In this document: in pieces, positions 35,147 through 42,976 of the stretch
Layout of the letters: every line of letters starts with the position of its first letter
Position numbering within the stretch: position 1 is the stretch's first letter
NCBI GenBank assembly: GCA_023388635.1
Contig: JAEWFW010000017.1
Coordinates: 1 to 45,904 of the forward strand
Length of the DNA stretch: 45,904 nt
Source: Bacillota bacterium
GTDB lineage: Bacteria > Bacillota > Bacilli > Desulfuribacillales > Desulfuribacillaceae
Direction of reading: 5' to 3'
Position numbers and translations under genes: made by a program
Notes under the pieces: model-generated
The model's input: only the letters and a program-made list of their open reading frames with translations
Told to the model about the DNA's origin: nothing
Database searches by the model: none

Positions 35147-36604
35147 ATGTCAATTTTGGAAAACAAAATTAAAGATATACATAAATTATTGCGCGATAAA
35201 CAGGTGACGGTTTCAGAACTTATAGAGGCTTCTCATGCGCAGATCGATAAAACAGATCGGCAGGTGCAAGCATTTTTGCATGTCGATCGCGAGTCAGCGA
35301 AGCAGAAAGCGCAGCAAATGGACTCCGAATTGTCAGCGCTGGAAGATATGCCGATTCTTGCCGGTATACCAGGGGGCATCAAGGACAATATTTGCACAGA
35401 AGGTGTACCAACGACATGTGCGAGTAAAATCTTAGGGGACTATATCCCACCGTATGATGCGACTGTCATGCAGCGTTTGCATGCGGCAGGTGCTGTGACG
35501 ATTGGAAAACTAAATATGGATGAATTCGCGATGGGGAGTTCGACAGAGAACTCTGCGTTTCAAATTACGAGAAACCCATGGAATCTCGATTGTGTTCCCG
35601 GTGGCTCAAGCGGCGGATCAGCGGCAAGCGTTGCTGCGGGACAAGTTGTCTTTTCCTTGGGCTCAGATACAGGTGGATCGATTCGCCAGCCATCGGCCTA
35701 CTGTGGCGTCGTCGGGTTGAAGCCGACCTATGGACTTGTATCAAGGTATGGAGTCGTCGCTTACGCGTCTTCCCTCGACCAAATCGGTCCGATTGCGCGC
35801 AGCGTAGAAGATTGCGCTGAAGTACTTCAGGCAATTGCCGGATATGATGAGAAAGACTCCACATCGGCGAATATTGCGATCCCTGACTATCAGGCGGCAT
35901 TGACAGGCGATATCCGAGGTATGAAGATTGCCATCGCCACAGAGCACATGGGCGAAGGTGTCGACCCGCAAGTTCGCAAGCAAATCATGGAAGCTGTTGC
36001 GCAGTTAACGGCACTTGGAGCTGAAATTGAAGAAGTATCTTTGCCTCATACAGAATACGCTTTGGCATGTTATTATCTGCTTTCATCGGCGGAGGCGTCT
36101 TCGAATCTTGCTCGATACGATGGGGTTAAATATGGCGTGCGTGCAGAGCAGGTCAAAGATTTACTTGATATGTACAAGAAAACTCGCAGCCAGGGATTTG
36201 GAGACGAAGTAAAGCGCAGAATCATGCTCGGTACCTATGCACTGAGTTCCGGTTATTATGATGCCTACTATTTGAAGGCGCAGAAAGTCCGAACACTGAT
36301 TAAACAAGATTTTGACAATGTGTTTGCGAAATACGATATCATCATCGGTCCGACGACACCGACAACGGCATTCAAAATCGGTGAACATACGAATGATCCG
36401 CTGACGATGTATTTAAATGATATTTGCACGATTCCGATTAACTTGGCTGGGATACCGGCGATTAGCGTTCCTTGCGGCTTTGTTGACGGTATGCCTGTGG
36501 GCCTGCAGATGATCGGCAAAGCATTTGCCGAATCAACTGTGTTGAACGCGGCGTTCGCATATGAGCAAGCGACACAGTATTATAAGCAGCGACCATTAGT
36601 TTAG
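35147..36604 (+). CDS. gatA: Asp/Glu-tRNA amidotransferase subunit A
   Basis: The 485-residue amidase subunit, releasing ammonia from glutamine for the tRNA reaction. Ser-cisSer-Lys triad: Lys in LAGIPGGIKDNICTEG near residue 79, and the serines in CVPGGSSGGSAASVAAGQ and GSDTGGSIRQPS near residues 150-178. GLKPTYGLVSRYGVVAYASSLDQIGP follows. Full length. The ATG follows AAGGGGGGCG. It is 29 bases after gatC and 20 before gatB. Confidence 0.97.
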   Translation: MSILENKIKDIHKLLRDKQVTVSELIEASHAQIDKTDRQVQAFLHVDRESAKQKAQQMDSELSALEDMPILAGIPGGIKDNICTEGVPTTCASKILGDYIPPYDATVMQRLHAAGAVTIGKLNMDEFAMGSSTENSAFQITRNPWNLDCVPGGSSGGSAASVAAGQVVFSLGSDTGGSIRQPSAYCGVVGLKPTYGLVSRYGVVAYASSLDQIGPIARSVEDCAEVLQAIAGYDEKDSTSANIAIPDYQAALTGDIRGMKIAIATEHMGEGVDPQVRKQIMEAVAQLTALGAEIEEVSLPHTEYALACYYLLSSAEASSNLARYDGVKYGVRAEQVKDLLDMYKKTRSQGFGDEVKRRIMLGTYALSSGYYDAYYLKAQKVRTLIKQDFDNVFAKYDIIIGPTTPTTAFKIGEHTNDPLTMYLNDICTIPINLAGIPAISVPCGFVDGMPVGLQMIGKAFAESTVLNAAFAYEQATQYYKQRPLV

Positions 36605-36624
36605 TATATTTGGGGGTGAATCTC

Positions 36625-38061
36625 TTGAAATTTGAAACAGTCATCGGACTTGAAGTCCATGTGGAATTACATACAAATACAAAGATTTTTTGCGGCTGTT
36701 CCACTGCTTTTGGCGCACCTGCCAATAGTCATACTTGTCCGATATGTCTCGGGCACCCCGGTGTATTGCCGGTGCTTAACGAGCAAGCGTTGAATTATGC
36801 CATTAAGGCATCATTGGCATTGAATTGTACCGTTAATAGAGAAAGCAAATTTGATAGAAAAAATTATTTTTATCCCGATTTGCCGAAGGCATATCAAGTC
36901 TCTCAATACGACAAGCCTGTCGGAGAGCACGGATATATTGATATCGACTTGCCGGACGGAACGCGCAAACGCATCGGCATTACGCGAGTCCATCTCGAAG
37001 AAGATGCGGGAAAACTCGTACATTCAGCAGATGGCAACGGTTCTCTCGTAGATTATAACCGCGGTGGTACGCCACTGATCGAAATTGTTTCAGAGCCTGA
37101 TATGCGCAGTCCGGAAGAAGCGCGTTTATATCTGGAAAAGCTAAAAGCGATTATTCAATATTGCGGCGTTTCCGATGTGAAGATGGAAGAAGGCAGTTTG
37201 CGCTGTGATGCTAATATTAGTATCCGTCCTTTTGGGCAGAAGGAATTTGGTACGCGGGCGGAACTAAAGAATATGAACAGCTTCCGCGGAGTGCAAAAGG
37301 GGCTTGAGTATGAAGAGAAGCGGCAAGCAGCTATTTTGCTAGACGGCGATAAAGTAGTGCAGGAGACGCGCCGCTGGGATGATAATGCCGGCAAGACGAT
37401 TGCCATGCGCGGTAAAGAAGAAGCACACGATTACCGGTATTTCCCCGATCCTGATTTGGTGAAAATGGTGATTGACGAGCAATGGATTGAACAATTGCGT
37501 GCGGAAATCCCCGAACTTCCTGACAAACGTCAGGAGCGGTATGTGCAGGAATACAATTTATCTGCTTATGATGCCGGTGTGATCACCGCTTCCAGGGAGC
37601 TTGCCGACTTTTTTGACCAGACGATGCAGCATTGTAAAGATGCCAAGGGTGCGGCAAACTGGATTCAAGGGGAATTGCTTGCCTACCTGAACGCCAACAA
37701 CATGAGCATCAAGCAGATTCCTTTGACACCGGAACATTTGGGCAATATGATCGGGCTGATGGAAGCTGGCACGATTAGCAGCAAAATAGCAAAAACCGTT
37801 TTTCAGGAAATGATCACAAGCGGTAAAGACCCGCAGACGATTGTAAAAGAAAAAGGGTTGGAACAAATCAGCGACCAAGGGGCGATTCTCGAGATCGTCA
37901 AAAAAGTGATTGCTGCCAACCCGAAATCAGTGGAAGACTTCCAAAGCGGAAAAGAGAAAGCAATCGGCTTCCTCGTTGGACAAGTGATGAAAGAATCACG
38001 CGGCAAAGCCAATCCGCAGCTCGTCAATGAGATGATCGTAGAACAATTGAAAGCATTATAG
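36625..38061 (+). CDS. gatB: Asp/Glu-tRNA amidotransferase subunit B
   Basis: The 478-residue kinase and tRNA-binding subunit, which phosphorylates the misacylated tRNA and transfers ammonia from GatA. Conserved start FETVIGLEVHVEL, a zinc-type Cys pattern (FCGCS...CPICLGHPG), KNYFYPDLPKAYQVSQYD, VHLEEDAGK and EAHDYRYFPDPDL, then the C-terminal helical YqeY-like tail. The start is TTG 36625, with GGGGGTGA 7 bases upstream. An upstream in-frame TTG at 36610 has no ribosome site. A terminator follows. Confidence 0.96.
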   Translation: MKFETVIGLEVHVELHTNTKIFCGCSTAFGAPANSHTCPICLGHPGVLPVLNEQALNYAIKASLALNCTVNRESKFDRKNYFYPDLPKAYQVSQYDKPVGEHGYIDIDLPDGTRKRIGITRVHLEEDAGKLVHSADGNGSLVDYNRGGTPLIEIVSEPDMRSPEEARLYLEKLKAIIQYCGVSDVKMEEGSLRCDANISIRPFGQKEFGTRAELKNMNSFRGVQKGLEYEEKRQAAILLDGDKVVQETRRWDDNAGKTIAMRGKEEAHDYRYFPDPDLVKMVIDEQWIEQLRAEIPELPDKRQERYVQEYNLSAYDAGVITASRELADFFDQTMQHCKDAKGAANWIQGELLAYLNANNMSIKQIPLTPEHLGNMIGLMEAGTISSKIAKTVFQEMITSGKDPQTIVKEKGLEQISDQGAILEIVKKVIAANPKSVEDFQSGKEKAIGFLVGQVMKESRGKANPQLVNEMIVEQLKAL

Positions 38062-38094
38062 CGCTAATCGGTAATCGAAAAATCATCCATAAGT

Positions 38095-38136
38095 AAAAAT
38101 GGTGCTCTCGCGTTCGAGAGACCATTTTTTGTTTCG
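38095..38136 (+). terminator. Intrinsic terminator after gatB
   Basis: AAAAATGGTGCTCTCG (38095-38110), loop CGTT, then CGAGAGACCATTTTT (38115-38129) followed by TG and TTTC. A strong stem with a T-run. Confidence 0.9.
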
Positions 38137-38156
38137 TAACTGCGCGCAGTTGGCAC

Positions 38157-38185
38157 TTGTAAAAAGCGCAAAATCCAAGTATCAT
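38157..38185 (+). promoter_or_regulatory. Possible promoter of the 38.2-42.4 kb cluster
   Basis: TTGTAA (38157-38162), a 17-bp spacer, then TATCAT (38180-38185), about 37 bases before the first gene and directly after the gatB terminator. Pattern match only. Confidence 0.4.
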
Positions 38186-38221
38186 GGTAAAAGGTGCGAA
38201 CTCAGAGAAGGAGGAGATTCT

Positions 38222-39067
38222 TTGCAGCCTGTATATACACCATTGAGTTTTTTTAAGCGTTTTTTAATAGGCCAAGAAAAGGAACTGACTGTTGACCGTC
38301 TACTGCACCAATTACAAGAATTTGCACCGTACTTACTCCAAGTGTATTCTATGCCTGTCGAACAATTGGTTGATGATGTGCTGCATGCGGAGCAATCGCC
38401 ATTTACTGTCGATGCGGCGGGAACGATCCGTTTGCAAGAGTTTCCTTTGCGAATCAATCATGCGGCATTTAATTATTTGTCACAAGTAGGGAAACCGCAG
38501 TCTTTAGAGCGTATCATCAAACAGGTATCGAAGAAAACGAAAATTGCTCCTCAGTATGTGGAACAGCAACTGAAATTGGAGAAGGACATGCGCTTCGTCC
38601 AAGTCGTCGGTTTGGAACGCTGGTTTCTGACGGAATGGGAAATTTGTAATCAAACAATATATGAAATTTTGCTTCAACAAGGTATTAGAGAAACGAACAG
38701 CAATTATGTATATCAGATCATTGCATCGGAAATTCAGAAAAAAGATCAAAGTAAACGAATTTGGGTGCCGGAAATTGACATGCGGTTCCAAATTTTCGAT
38801 AACGGTAAAGTCATAATCAGGGAGATCGTAGAGGAGGCAGATAAAGTGGATCACAGCACAGGCAACGAGATATTGCAAACGGCAGTTCAACAAATTGAAC
38901 AGACGATCGCTATGTTAGAGGAGCGCAATCAGCAGATGGCAACAGAAGTCGTCGGTTTTTTTGATGAGCAAGACCTTGAAGCGATTCGCGTATTGATGGA
39001 TGAAAAACGCGAAAATATGGAATTACAACAAGACCTGCTAATGATAATGGAAAAATGGAAAAGATAA
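38222..39067 (+). CDS. Unrecognised protein, helical with possible winged-helix and coiled-coil parts
   Basis: A 281-residue soluble protein I do not recognise. Residues ~1-60 (SFFKRFLIG...TVDRLLHQLQEFAPYL) are predicted helical. Residues ~90-150 (HAAFNYLSQVGKPQSLERIIKQV...) and ~135-180 (WFLTEWEICNQTIYEILLQQG) look like small winged-helix modules, reminiscent of the HARE-HTH/RpoE-delta fold but too weak to name. The last ~60 residues (from GNEILQTAVQQIEQTIAMLEERNQQM) look like a long coiled coil. The start is TTG 38222, after AAGGAGGAGATTC. The next small gene overlaps its end by 13 bases, so the two are probably partners. No signal peptide or membrane segment. Confidence 0.75.
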   Translation: MQPVYTPLSFFKRFLIGQEKELTVDRLLHQLQEFAPYLLQVYSMPVEQLVDDVLHAEQSPFTVDAAGTIRLQEFPLRINHAAFNYLSQVGKPQSLERIIKQVSKKTKIAPQYVEQQLKLEKDMRFVQVVGLERWFLTEWEICNQTIYEILLQQGIRETNSNYVYQIIASEIQKKDQSKRIWVPEIDMRFQIFDNGKVIIREIVEEADKVDHSTGNEILQTAVQQIEQTIAMLEERNQQMATEVVGFFDEQDLEAIRVLMDEKRENMELQQDLLMIMEKWKR

Positions 39068-39285
39068 ATGCAGATCAAAATTTGCAAATGCGCTATCAGC
39101 GTCTGCGGAATGTTATTGAACGATTAAACAGCCGTGAACGGCAATATTCGCAAGCAGTACTGGAAAAGTTTGAAGATCTCGATATTGAGGGAATTGAACT
39201 GCTCGCGAAGCGAAGGCAGAGAGATCAGCGCTTGCGTGAGCGCCTGCAATGGTTTCTTGACTCGTACGAGCACAAAAACTGGTAA
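39055..39285 (+). CDS. Small charged helical protein, unrecognised
   Basis: A 76-residue protein rich in Arg, Glu, Gln and Leu (RLRNVIERLNSRERQYSQAV, then AKRRQRDQRLRERLQWFLD), predicted almost wholly helical with coiled-coil heptads. It starts inside the end of the preceding gene (13-base overlap) with no clear ribosome site, pointing to translational coupling. No family is recognised. The siroheme-type Fe-S gene begins 25 bases later. Confidence 0.7.
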   Translation: MEKINADQNLQMRYQRLRNVIERLNSRERQYSQAVLEKFEDLDIEGIELLAKRRQRDQRLRERLQWFLDSYEHKNW

Positions 39286-39310
39286 ATGATACATATAATT
39301 TGGAGATGTT

Positions 39311-39979
39311 GTGAAAGAAATGAGCGAAATAAAGAGTCAAAATAAAGCCAAAAGTGAAGGGTTTGTGATCGGGCAATGCAAAGCCACGAATCATTGTCCC
39401 AAAGCCATTGTCAATACAGAAGGGCTCGCTGCGCAAATCGCCGATTTAGCCTATTCTGTTAAACTCGACAGTTTGATACGCCAGAAATTCGGTGCTAAAC
39501 TGGCAAAGCACCATATATTTTCCATCGTTTTCTCCGGATGTCCTAACGGCTGTTCACGACCACAAATCCAAGATATCGGCATTATGGCAACGGCAAAAGT
39601 CGCTGTAAACCATCAAGTGTGTATTGCCTGTATGCGGTGTATCAGTGTCTGCAAAGAACATGCCATGAGTTTTGATGGTCGAAAAATTGTAATTGACCAG
39701 GATAGATGTATCGGCTGTGGTGACTGCATTCGCGCATGTCCTGTGTCGGCAGTTGCACAGACAGATCGCGCCTATCGGATTCTCGCCGGAGGCAGGTTGG
39801 GCAGACATCCTAGATTAGCTGAGGAGTTGTACAGTTTTGTACCGGAAGAGCAGGTAGTGCCGATTGTCGAGAAAATCATATATTATTTTCGCGATTTTGC
39901 TGAGCCCCATGAACGCCTAGCTGATGTAATGGCGAGGAATGGTGCCGATGAACTTCGGAAATATATAGAAGAAATGTAA
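39311..39979 (+). CDS. Stand-alone siroheme-type [4Fe-4S] reductase domain with inserted ferredoxin module
   Basis: A 222-residue protein with the cluster-binding pattern of sulfite/nitrite reductases, C-x5-C (CKATNHC, near residue 23) and C-x3-C (CPNGC, near residue 77), the pair that holds a [4Fe-4S] cluster bridged to siroheme. A two-cluster ferredoxin module follows (CIACMRCISVCKEH and CIGCGDCIRACPVS, near residues 103-150), then a C-terminal segment completing the reductase fold. This resembles the C subunit of anaerobic sulfite reductase but is shorter, and lacks the N-terminal ferredoxin-like half-domain and any partner A or B subunit gene nearby. The start is GTG 39311, after GGAGAT. 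It is followed after 46 bases by a solute ABC transporter. The substrate could be sulfite, nitrite or something else. Confidence 0.82.
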   Translation: MKEMSEIKSQNKAKSEGFVIGQCKATNHCPKAIVNTEGLAAQIADLAYSVKLDSLIRQKFGAKLAKHHIFSIVFSGCPNGCSRPQIQDIGIMATAKVAVNHQVCIACMRCISVCKEHAMSFDGRKIVIDQDRCIGCGDCIRACPVSAVAQTDRAYRILAGGRLGRHPRLAEELYSFVPEEQVVPIVEKIIYYFRDFAEPHERLADVMARNGADELRKYIEEM

Positions 39980-40025
39980 CTTATTATATAGAAGAAACAC
40001 AAATTGACTAAGGGGGATATCGATA

Positions 40026-40934
40026 ATGAAATTTTGGAAACATACGATCATTTGTTTGTCTGCTGCAGCGCTTGTGCTCGGAGGATGCACGGCAAAGCAA
40101 GCTGACGAAGGCTCTTTGGAATTAAAAGTGGGTGTGATGCCGGCAGTTGACTCGGCACCGATGTTTGTGGCAGAGAAGCAGGGGTATTTTGAAGAGCTAG
40201 GATTGAAGGTTGATTTGCAAATCTATACGAATGCGATGAACCGTCAGAGCGCGTTGCAGAGTAATGAATTAGACGGAGCAATGACCGACGTGGTCGCGCT
40301 AGTGAACAACGTACAAAACGGTTTTGATATTAAAGTGACGACGAGTACTGATGGCAGCTTCCCTGTACTTGTAAGCAAAGACTTTACGGACAAGCCAGAA
40401 GTTCGTGTCGGGCTGATGGAAGTCAGCGTTGTCAATTACCTGGCAGATGAATACTTGAGTGAACAATACAATTTGGATAAAGTGTACATCAATGAAATTC
40501 CAGCCAGATTGGAAATGATCAATCAAGGGCAAATTGATATGGTCGTTTTGCCGGAGCCTGTGGCTTCACAGGGAAGTCTAAACGGTTTGGAAAAGCGTAC
40601 CTATGAAAGCAAAGATGCATTTTCGCCGGAAGTAATGGTGTTTACAGGAAATGCGATTAAGAATAAAGAAAAAGCATTAGAATTGTTCCACCAAGCATAT
40701 AACAAAGCGGTAGCAGATATTCAGGCAGATGAAAACGTGGCAAGAGATATCTTAGTAGAACGTTTGGACTTAAATCCACAAGTGAAGGATATCATTGATC
40801 TGCCGGAGTATCATGAAGCTAGATTGCCAAGCGAAGAGTATATTCAGAAAATTATTGCGTGGAACGAAAAGGTTCTAGGTACAAAAATCGACCTGCAATA
40901 CGATGCATTGGTTGAAGGAAAATTTGTAAAATAA
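40026..40934 (+). CDS. ABC transporter solute-binding lipoprotein, NitT/TauT (NMT1-like) type
   Basis: A 302-residue secreted lipoprotein. The signal peptide ends in the lipobox LGGC with the lipidated Cys at residue 21. The mature part begins with LKVGVMPAVDSAPMFVAEKQGYF and has GLKVDLQIYTN and ALQSNELDGAMTD, the fold of binding proteins for nitrate, sulfonates, taurine, riboflavin or pyrimidine precursors. No feature fixes the ligand. AAGGGGGAT precedes the ATG. Its stop overlaps the ATPase start (TAATG). Confidence 0.88.
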   Translation: MKFWKHTIICLSAAALVLGGCTAKQADEGSLELKVGVMPAVDSAPMFVAEKQGYFEELGLKVDLQIYTNAMNRQSALQSNELDGAMTDVVALVNNVQNGFDIKVTTSTDGSFPVLVSKDFTDKPEVRVGLMEVSVVNYLADEYLSEQYNLDKVYINEIPARLEMINQGQIDMVVLPEPVASQGSLNGLEKRTYESKDAFSPEVMVFTGNAIKNKEKALELFHQAYNKAVADIQADENVARDILVERLDLNPQVKDIIDLPEYHEARLPSEEYIQKIIAWNEKVLGTKIDLQYDALVEGKFVK

Positions 40935-41653
40935 TGATATCGATCAAAGATCTGCGTGTCACATTTGGTAAGGAAGCGGCATTGTCCGAAATCGATTTGC
41001 AGATTGAGAGAAATACCACTTGCGCGATTATCGGTCCTTCCGGTTGTGGAAAATCGACCCTACTGTATACGATCGCGGGGCTGGTTCGCCCGAAGCATGG
41101 GCAAATCGTCATTGATGGAAGTCCGTTGCATGATATCCGCAAAAATACCGGCGTCATTCTGCAAGACTACGGTTTGTTGCCTTGGAAAACCGTTTGGCAT
41201 AATGTAAGCTTTGTGCCTTTATGCCGCGGGGAATTACGCCCAACCGTTGAGCAAAGGGTACAGGCGACACTGGAAAATCTGGGAGTCTGGCATCTGAAAG
41301 ATAAATATCCGGTGCAGCTCAGCGGCGGCGAGAAACAACGGGTGGCGATTGCGCGAACGCTGGTATTGGAGCCTGATTTGTTGTTAATGGACGAGCCTTC
41401 TTCGGCATTGGATGCTATTTCCAAGGAACATTTACAAAATACGATTCTCGATATTTATAAGAGCAGACCGACGACGCTATTGATAGTCACACATAACATC
41501 GAAGAGGCGGTATTTTTAGGGCAGAAAATTGTAATTATGGAAAAATCAAAGATTAGTCATATTATGGACAATCCATACTTCGGCATGGACGGATTGCGCG
41601 AGAATTTGGAGTTTTACCGGTATTGTTTAGAAGTCAGGAAGTGGATCGTATGA
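40934..41653 (+). CDS. ABC transporter ATP-binding protein, NitT/TauT type
   Basis: A 239-residue ATPase powering the adjacent importer. Walker A GPSGCGKST near residue 34, Q-loop LQDYGLLPW near residue 75, signature LSGGEKQR near residue 131, Walker B LLLMDEPSSALD near residue 150, and switch His in VTHNIEEA near residue 187. All catalytic parts are intact. Starts overlap with the upstream binding protein (TAATG) and the downstream permease (ATGA), a tightly coupled operon. Confidence 0.95.
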   Translation: MISIKDLRVTFGKEAALSEIDLQIERNTTCAIIGPSGCGKSTLLYTIAGLVRPKHGQIVIDGSPLHDIRKNTGVILQDYGLLPWKTVWHNVSFVPLCRGELRPTVEQRVQATLENLGVWHLKDKYPVQLSGGEKQRVAIARTLVLEPDLLLMDEPSSALDAISKEHLQNTILDIYKSRPTTLLIVTHNIEEAVFLGQKIVIMEKSKISHIMDNPYFGMDGLRENLEFYRYCLEVRKWIV

Positions 41654-42399
41654 AGTTGAAGACACTATACGGAAGTCTGATTGTCTTGTTCGCGTGGTAT
41701 TTACTGCATTATGGCGTAAGATCGGCGGTCATTCCGTCACCTCATGCGACAATTGTCAACTTTTTTCAGATATTTCCTACAGTCTTGGCGCCGCATATGC
41801 TCGTCAGCTTGTATCGAATTGTCGTCGCCATTGCTATTTCGCTGATTGTAGGAGTGGCAATCGGTCTCTGGATCGGGGTCAGTAAACGGGCGGAAGAATT
41901 GATTAGTCCGATCATTTACATTCTTTATCCATTGCCGAAAATTGCTTTCTTACCGATTTTGATGATTCTGTTTGGCTTAGGAGATACTCCGAAAATCATT
42001 CTGATCATTATCATTATTATATTTCAGATTATTCTCGCTGCGCGGGATGGGGTGCAGGAAATTCCCCGCGAGCTGTTGATGTCTGTTAAGTCTTTGGGAC
42101 TAACCGAGCGGCAAATATATCGCCATTTGTTGCTGCCGGCGATTCTTCCCCAGACATTTACCGCGCTGCGTATCAGCATCGGTGTGAGTATTGCCGTCTT
42201 GTTTTTCGGTGAGAATTTTGCGACTAGCTATGGAATCGGTTATTTCATCATGAACAGTTGGATCATGATCAATTATCTGGAGATGTTCAGCGGCATCGTC
42301 GCATTGGGCATTATGGGTATCCTGTTATTCCGGTGTATCGATTACGTCGAAGCGATCATGTGTCGCTGGGTGAGGATTGGCAAAAGCAGTATTATTTGA
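41650..42399 (+). CDS. ABC transporter permease, NitT/TauT type
   Basis: A 249-residue membrane protein with about six hydrophobic segments. The coupling-helix region EIPRELLMSVKSLGLTERQIYRHLLLPAILPQTF is the EAA-type loop that contacts the ATPase. The C-terminal part (GENFATSYGIGYFIM) is characteristic of the NitT/TauT permeases. The start at 41650 gives the usual four-base ATGA overlap with the ATPase gene, with AGGAAGTGG upstream; an earlier in-frame start at 41623 lies inside the ATPase. Last gene of this transport operon. Confidence 0.93.
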   Translation: MKLKTLYGSLIVLFAWYLLHYGVRSAVIPSPHATIVNFFQIFPTVLAPHMLVSLYRIVVAIAISLIVGVAIGLWIGVSKRAEELISPIIYILYPLPKIAFLPILMILFGLGDTPKIILIIIIIIFQIILAARDGVQEIPRELLMSVKSLGLTERQIYRHLLLPAILPQTFTALRISIGVSIAVLFFGENFATSYGIGYFIMNSWIMINYLEMFSGIVALGIMGILLFRCIDYVEAIMCRWVRIGKSSII

Positions 42400-42408
42400 G
42401 TATGAGCC

Positions 42409-42437
42409 TTGATAAAAATGCAGAATATTTATATAAT
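42409..42437 (+). promoter_or_regulatory. Strong promoter of the 89-residue protein gene
   Basis: TTGATA (42409-42414), a 17-bp spacer, then a perfect TATAAT (42432-42437): near-consensus, only 10 bases after the permease stop. Transcription should start near 42444, giving a leader of about 50 bases. Confidence 0.75.
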
Positions 42438-42493
42438 GCATTTGATGCTTTTTAAAACATAATATATTCATAATCTTAAATGGAGGTTATCAT

Positions 42494-42763
42494 ATGACAA
42501 AAGATTTATCGCATTTGACAGAAGAAGAACAAATTGAATTGGTAAGAGAAGATGGTACAAATGTACAGTTTATTAAGAATCCAGCTCATAAGGTACAGCA
42601 AATGGCGTTGGAACAAGATTTAATGAATTTTATTCTAATTGATAATCCAACGGCAATTGCTATTGACACCATTAAAATAGCCATGCAGATGAAGATTCAT
42701 AAGCTTACGAAAGAGGATACTGACAAGCTTTACGCGAAAATCGACGAAGTTACCAAAAAATAA
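42494..42763 (+). CDS. Small unknown protein, DUF4116-like pattern
   Basis: An 89-residue soluble protein. Its middle (VREDGTNVQFIKNPAHKVQQMALEQ) has the "G-x-x-x-x-FI-x-NP-x-x-x-VQ-x-x-A" spacing seen in DUF4116-type helical repeats, and the C-terminus is helical and Lys-rich. Function unknown. It has its own near-consensus promoter, an ideal TGGAGGT ribosome site and a terminator, so it is probably made in quantity as a single-gene transcript. Confidence 0.75.
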   Translation: MTKDLSHLTEEEQIELVREDGTNVQFIKNPAHKVQQMALEQDLMNFILIDNPTAIAIDTIKIAMQMKIHKLTKEDTDKLYAKIDEVTKK

Positions 42764-42794
42764 TATTTCCGATTCGCAACGAATTATGAAATTA

Positions 42795-42840
42795 ATATTC
42801 CGCAAATGCAGTGGAAAGCTGATTTGCGGGATATTTTCTA
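42795..42840 (+). terminator. Terminator after the 89-residue protein gene
   Basis: ATATTCCGCAAAT (42795-42807) pairs with ATTTGCGGGATAT (42822-42834), one G-U pair, followed by TTTC. It lies 32 bases after the stop. Confidence 0.8.
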
Positions 42841-42871
42841 TTTGTGAAACATTTAACATTAAGCATGCTAC

Positions 42872-42900
42872 TTGACAGCTAAAATTACGGCTCATATAAT
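42872..42900 (+). promoter_or_regulatory. Full-consensus sigma-A promoter of the xdhC-type gene
   Basis: TTGACA (42872-42877), exactly 17 bp, then TATAAT (42895-42900): both hexamers perfect. It lies 76 bases before the xdhC-type start and probably drives the two-gene Mo/W unit. The ~70-base leader shows no molybdenum-cofactor riboswitch pattern. Confidence 0.85.
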
Positions 42901-42976
42901 AGTTACCATTGTAGGGCTTGTGTTTTATAAAACATATGTAAATAATATACATTAAATGAATACAGGGGGGCTTGGC

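Noticed and set aside
40026..42399. Tungstate or molybdate transporter serving the nearby Mo/W locus
   Set aside because: The binding protein resembles NMT1/TauT types and lacks the ModA or TupA motifs; a strong promoter/terminator unit separates it from the Mo/W genes.
42901..42976. Molybdenum-cofactor riboswitch before the xdhC-type gene
   Set aside because: The leader is only about 70 bases, AT-rich, and shows none of the multi-stem pattern of the Moco/Tuco RNA.
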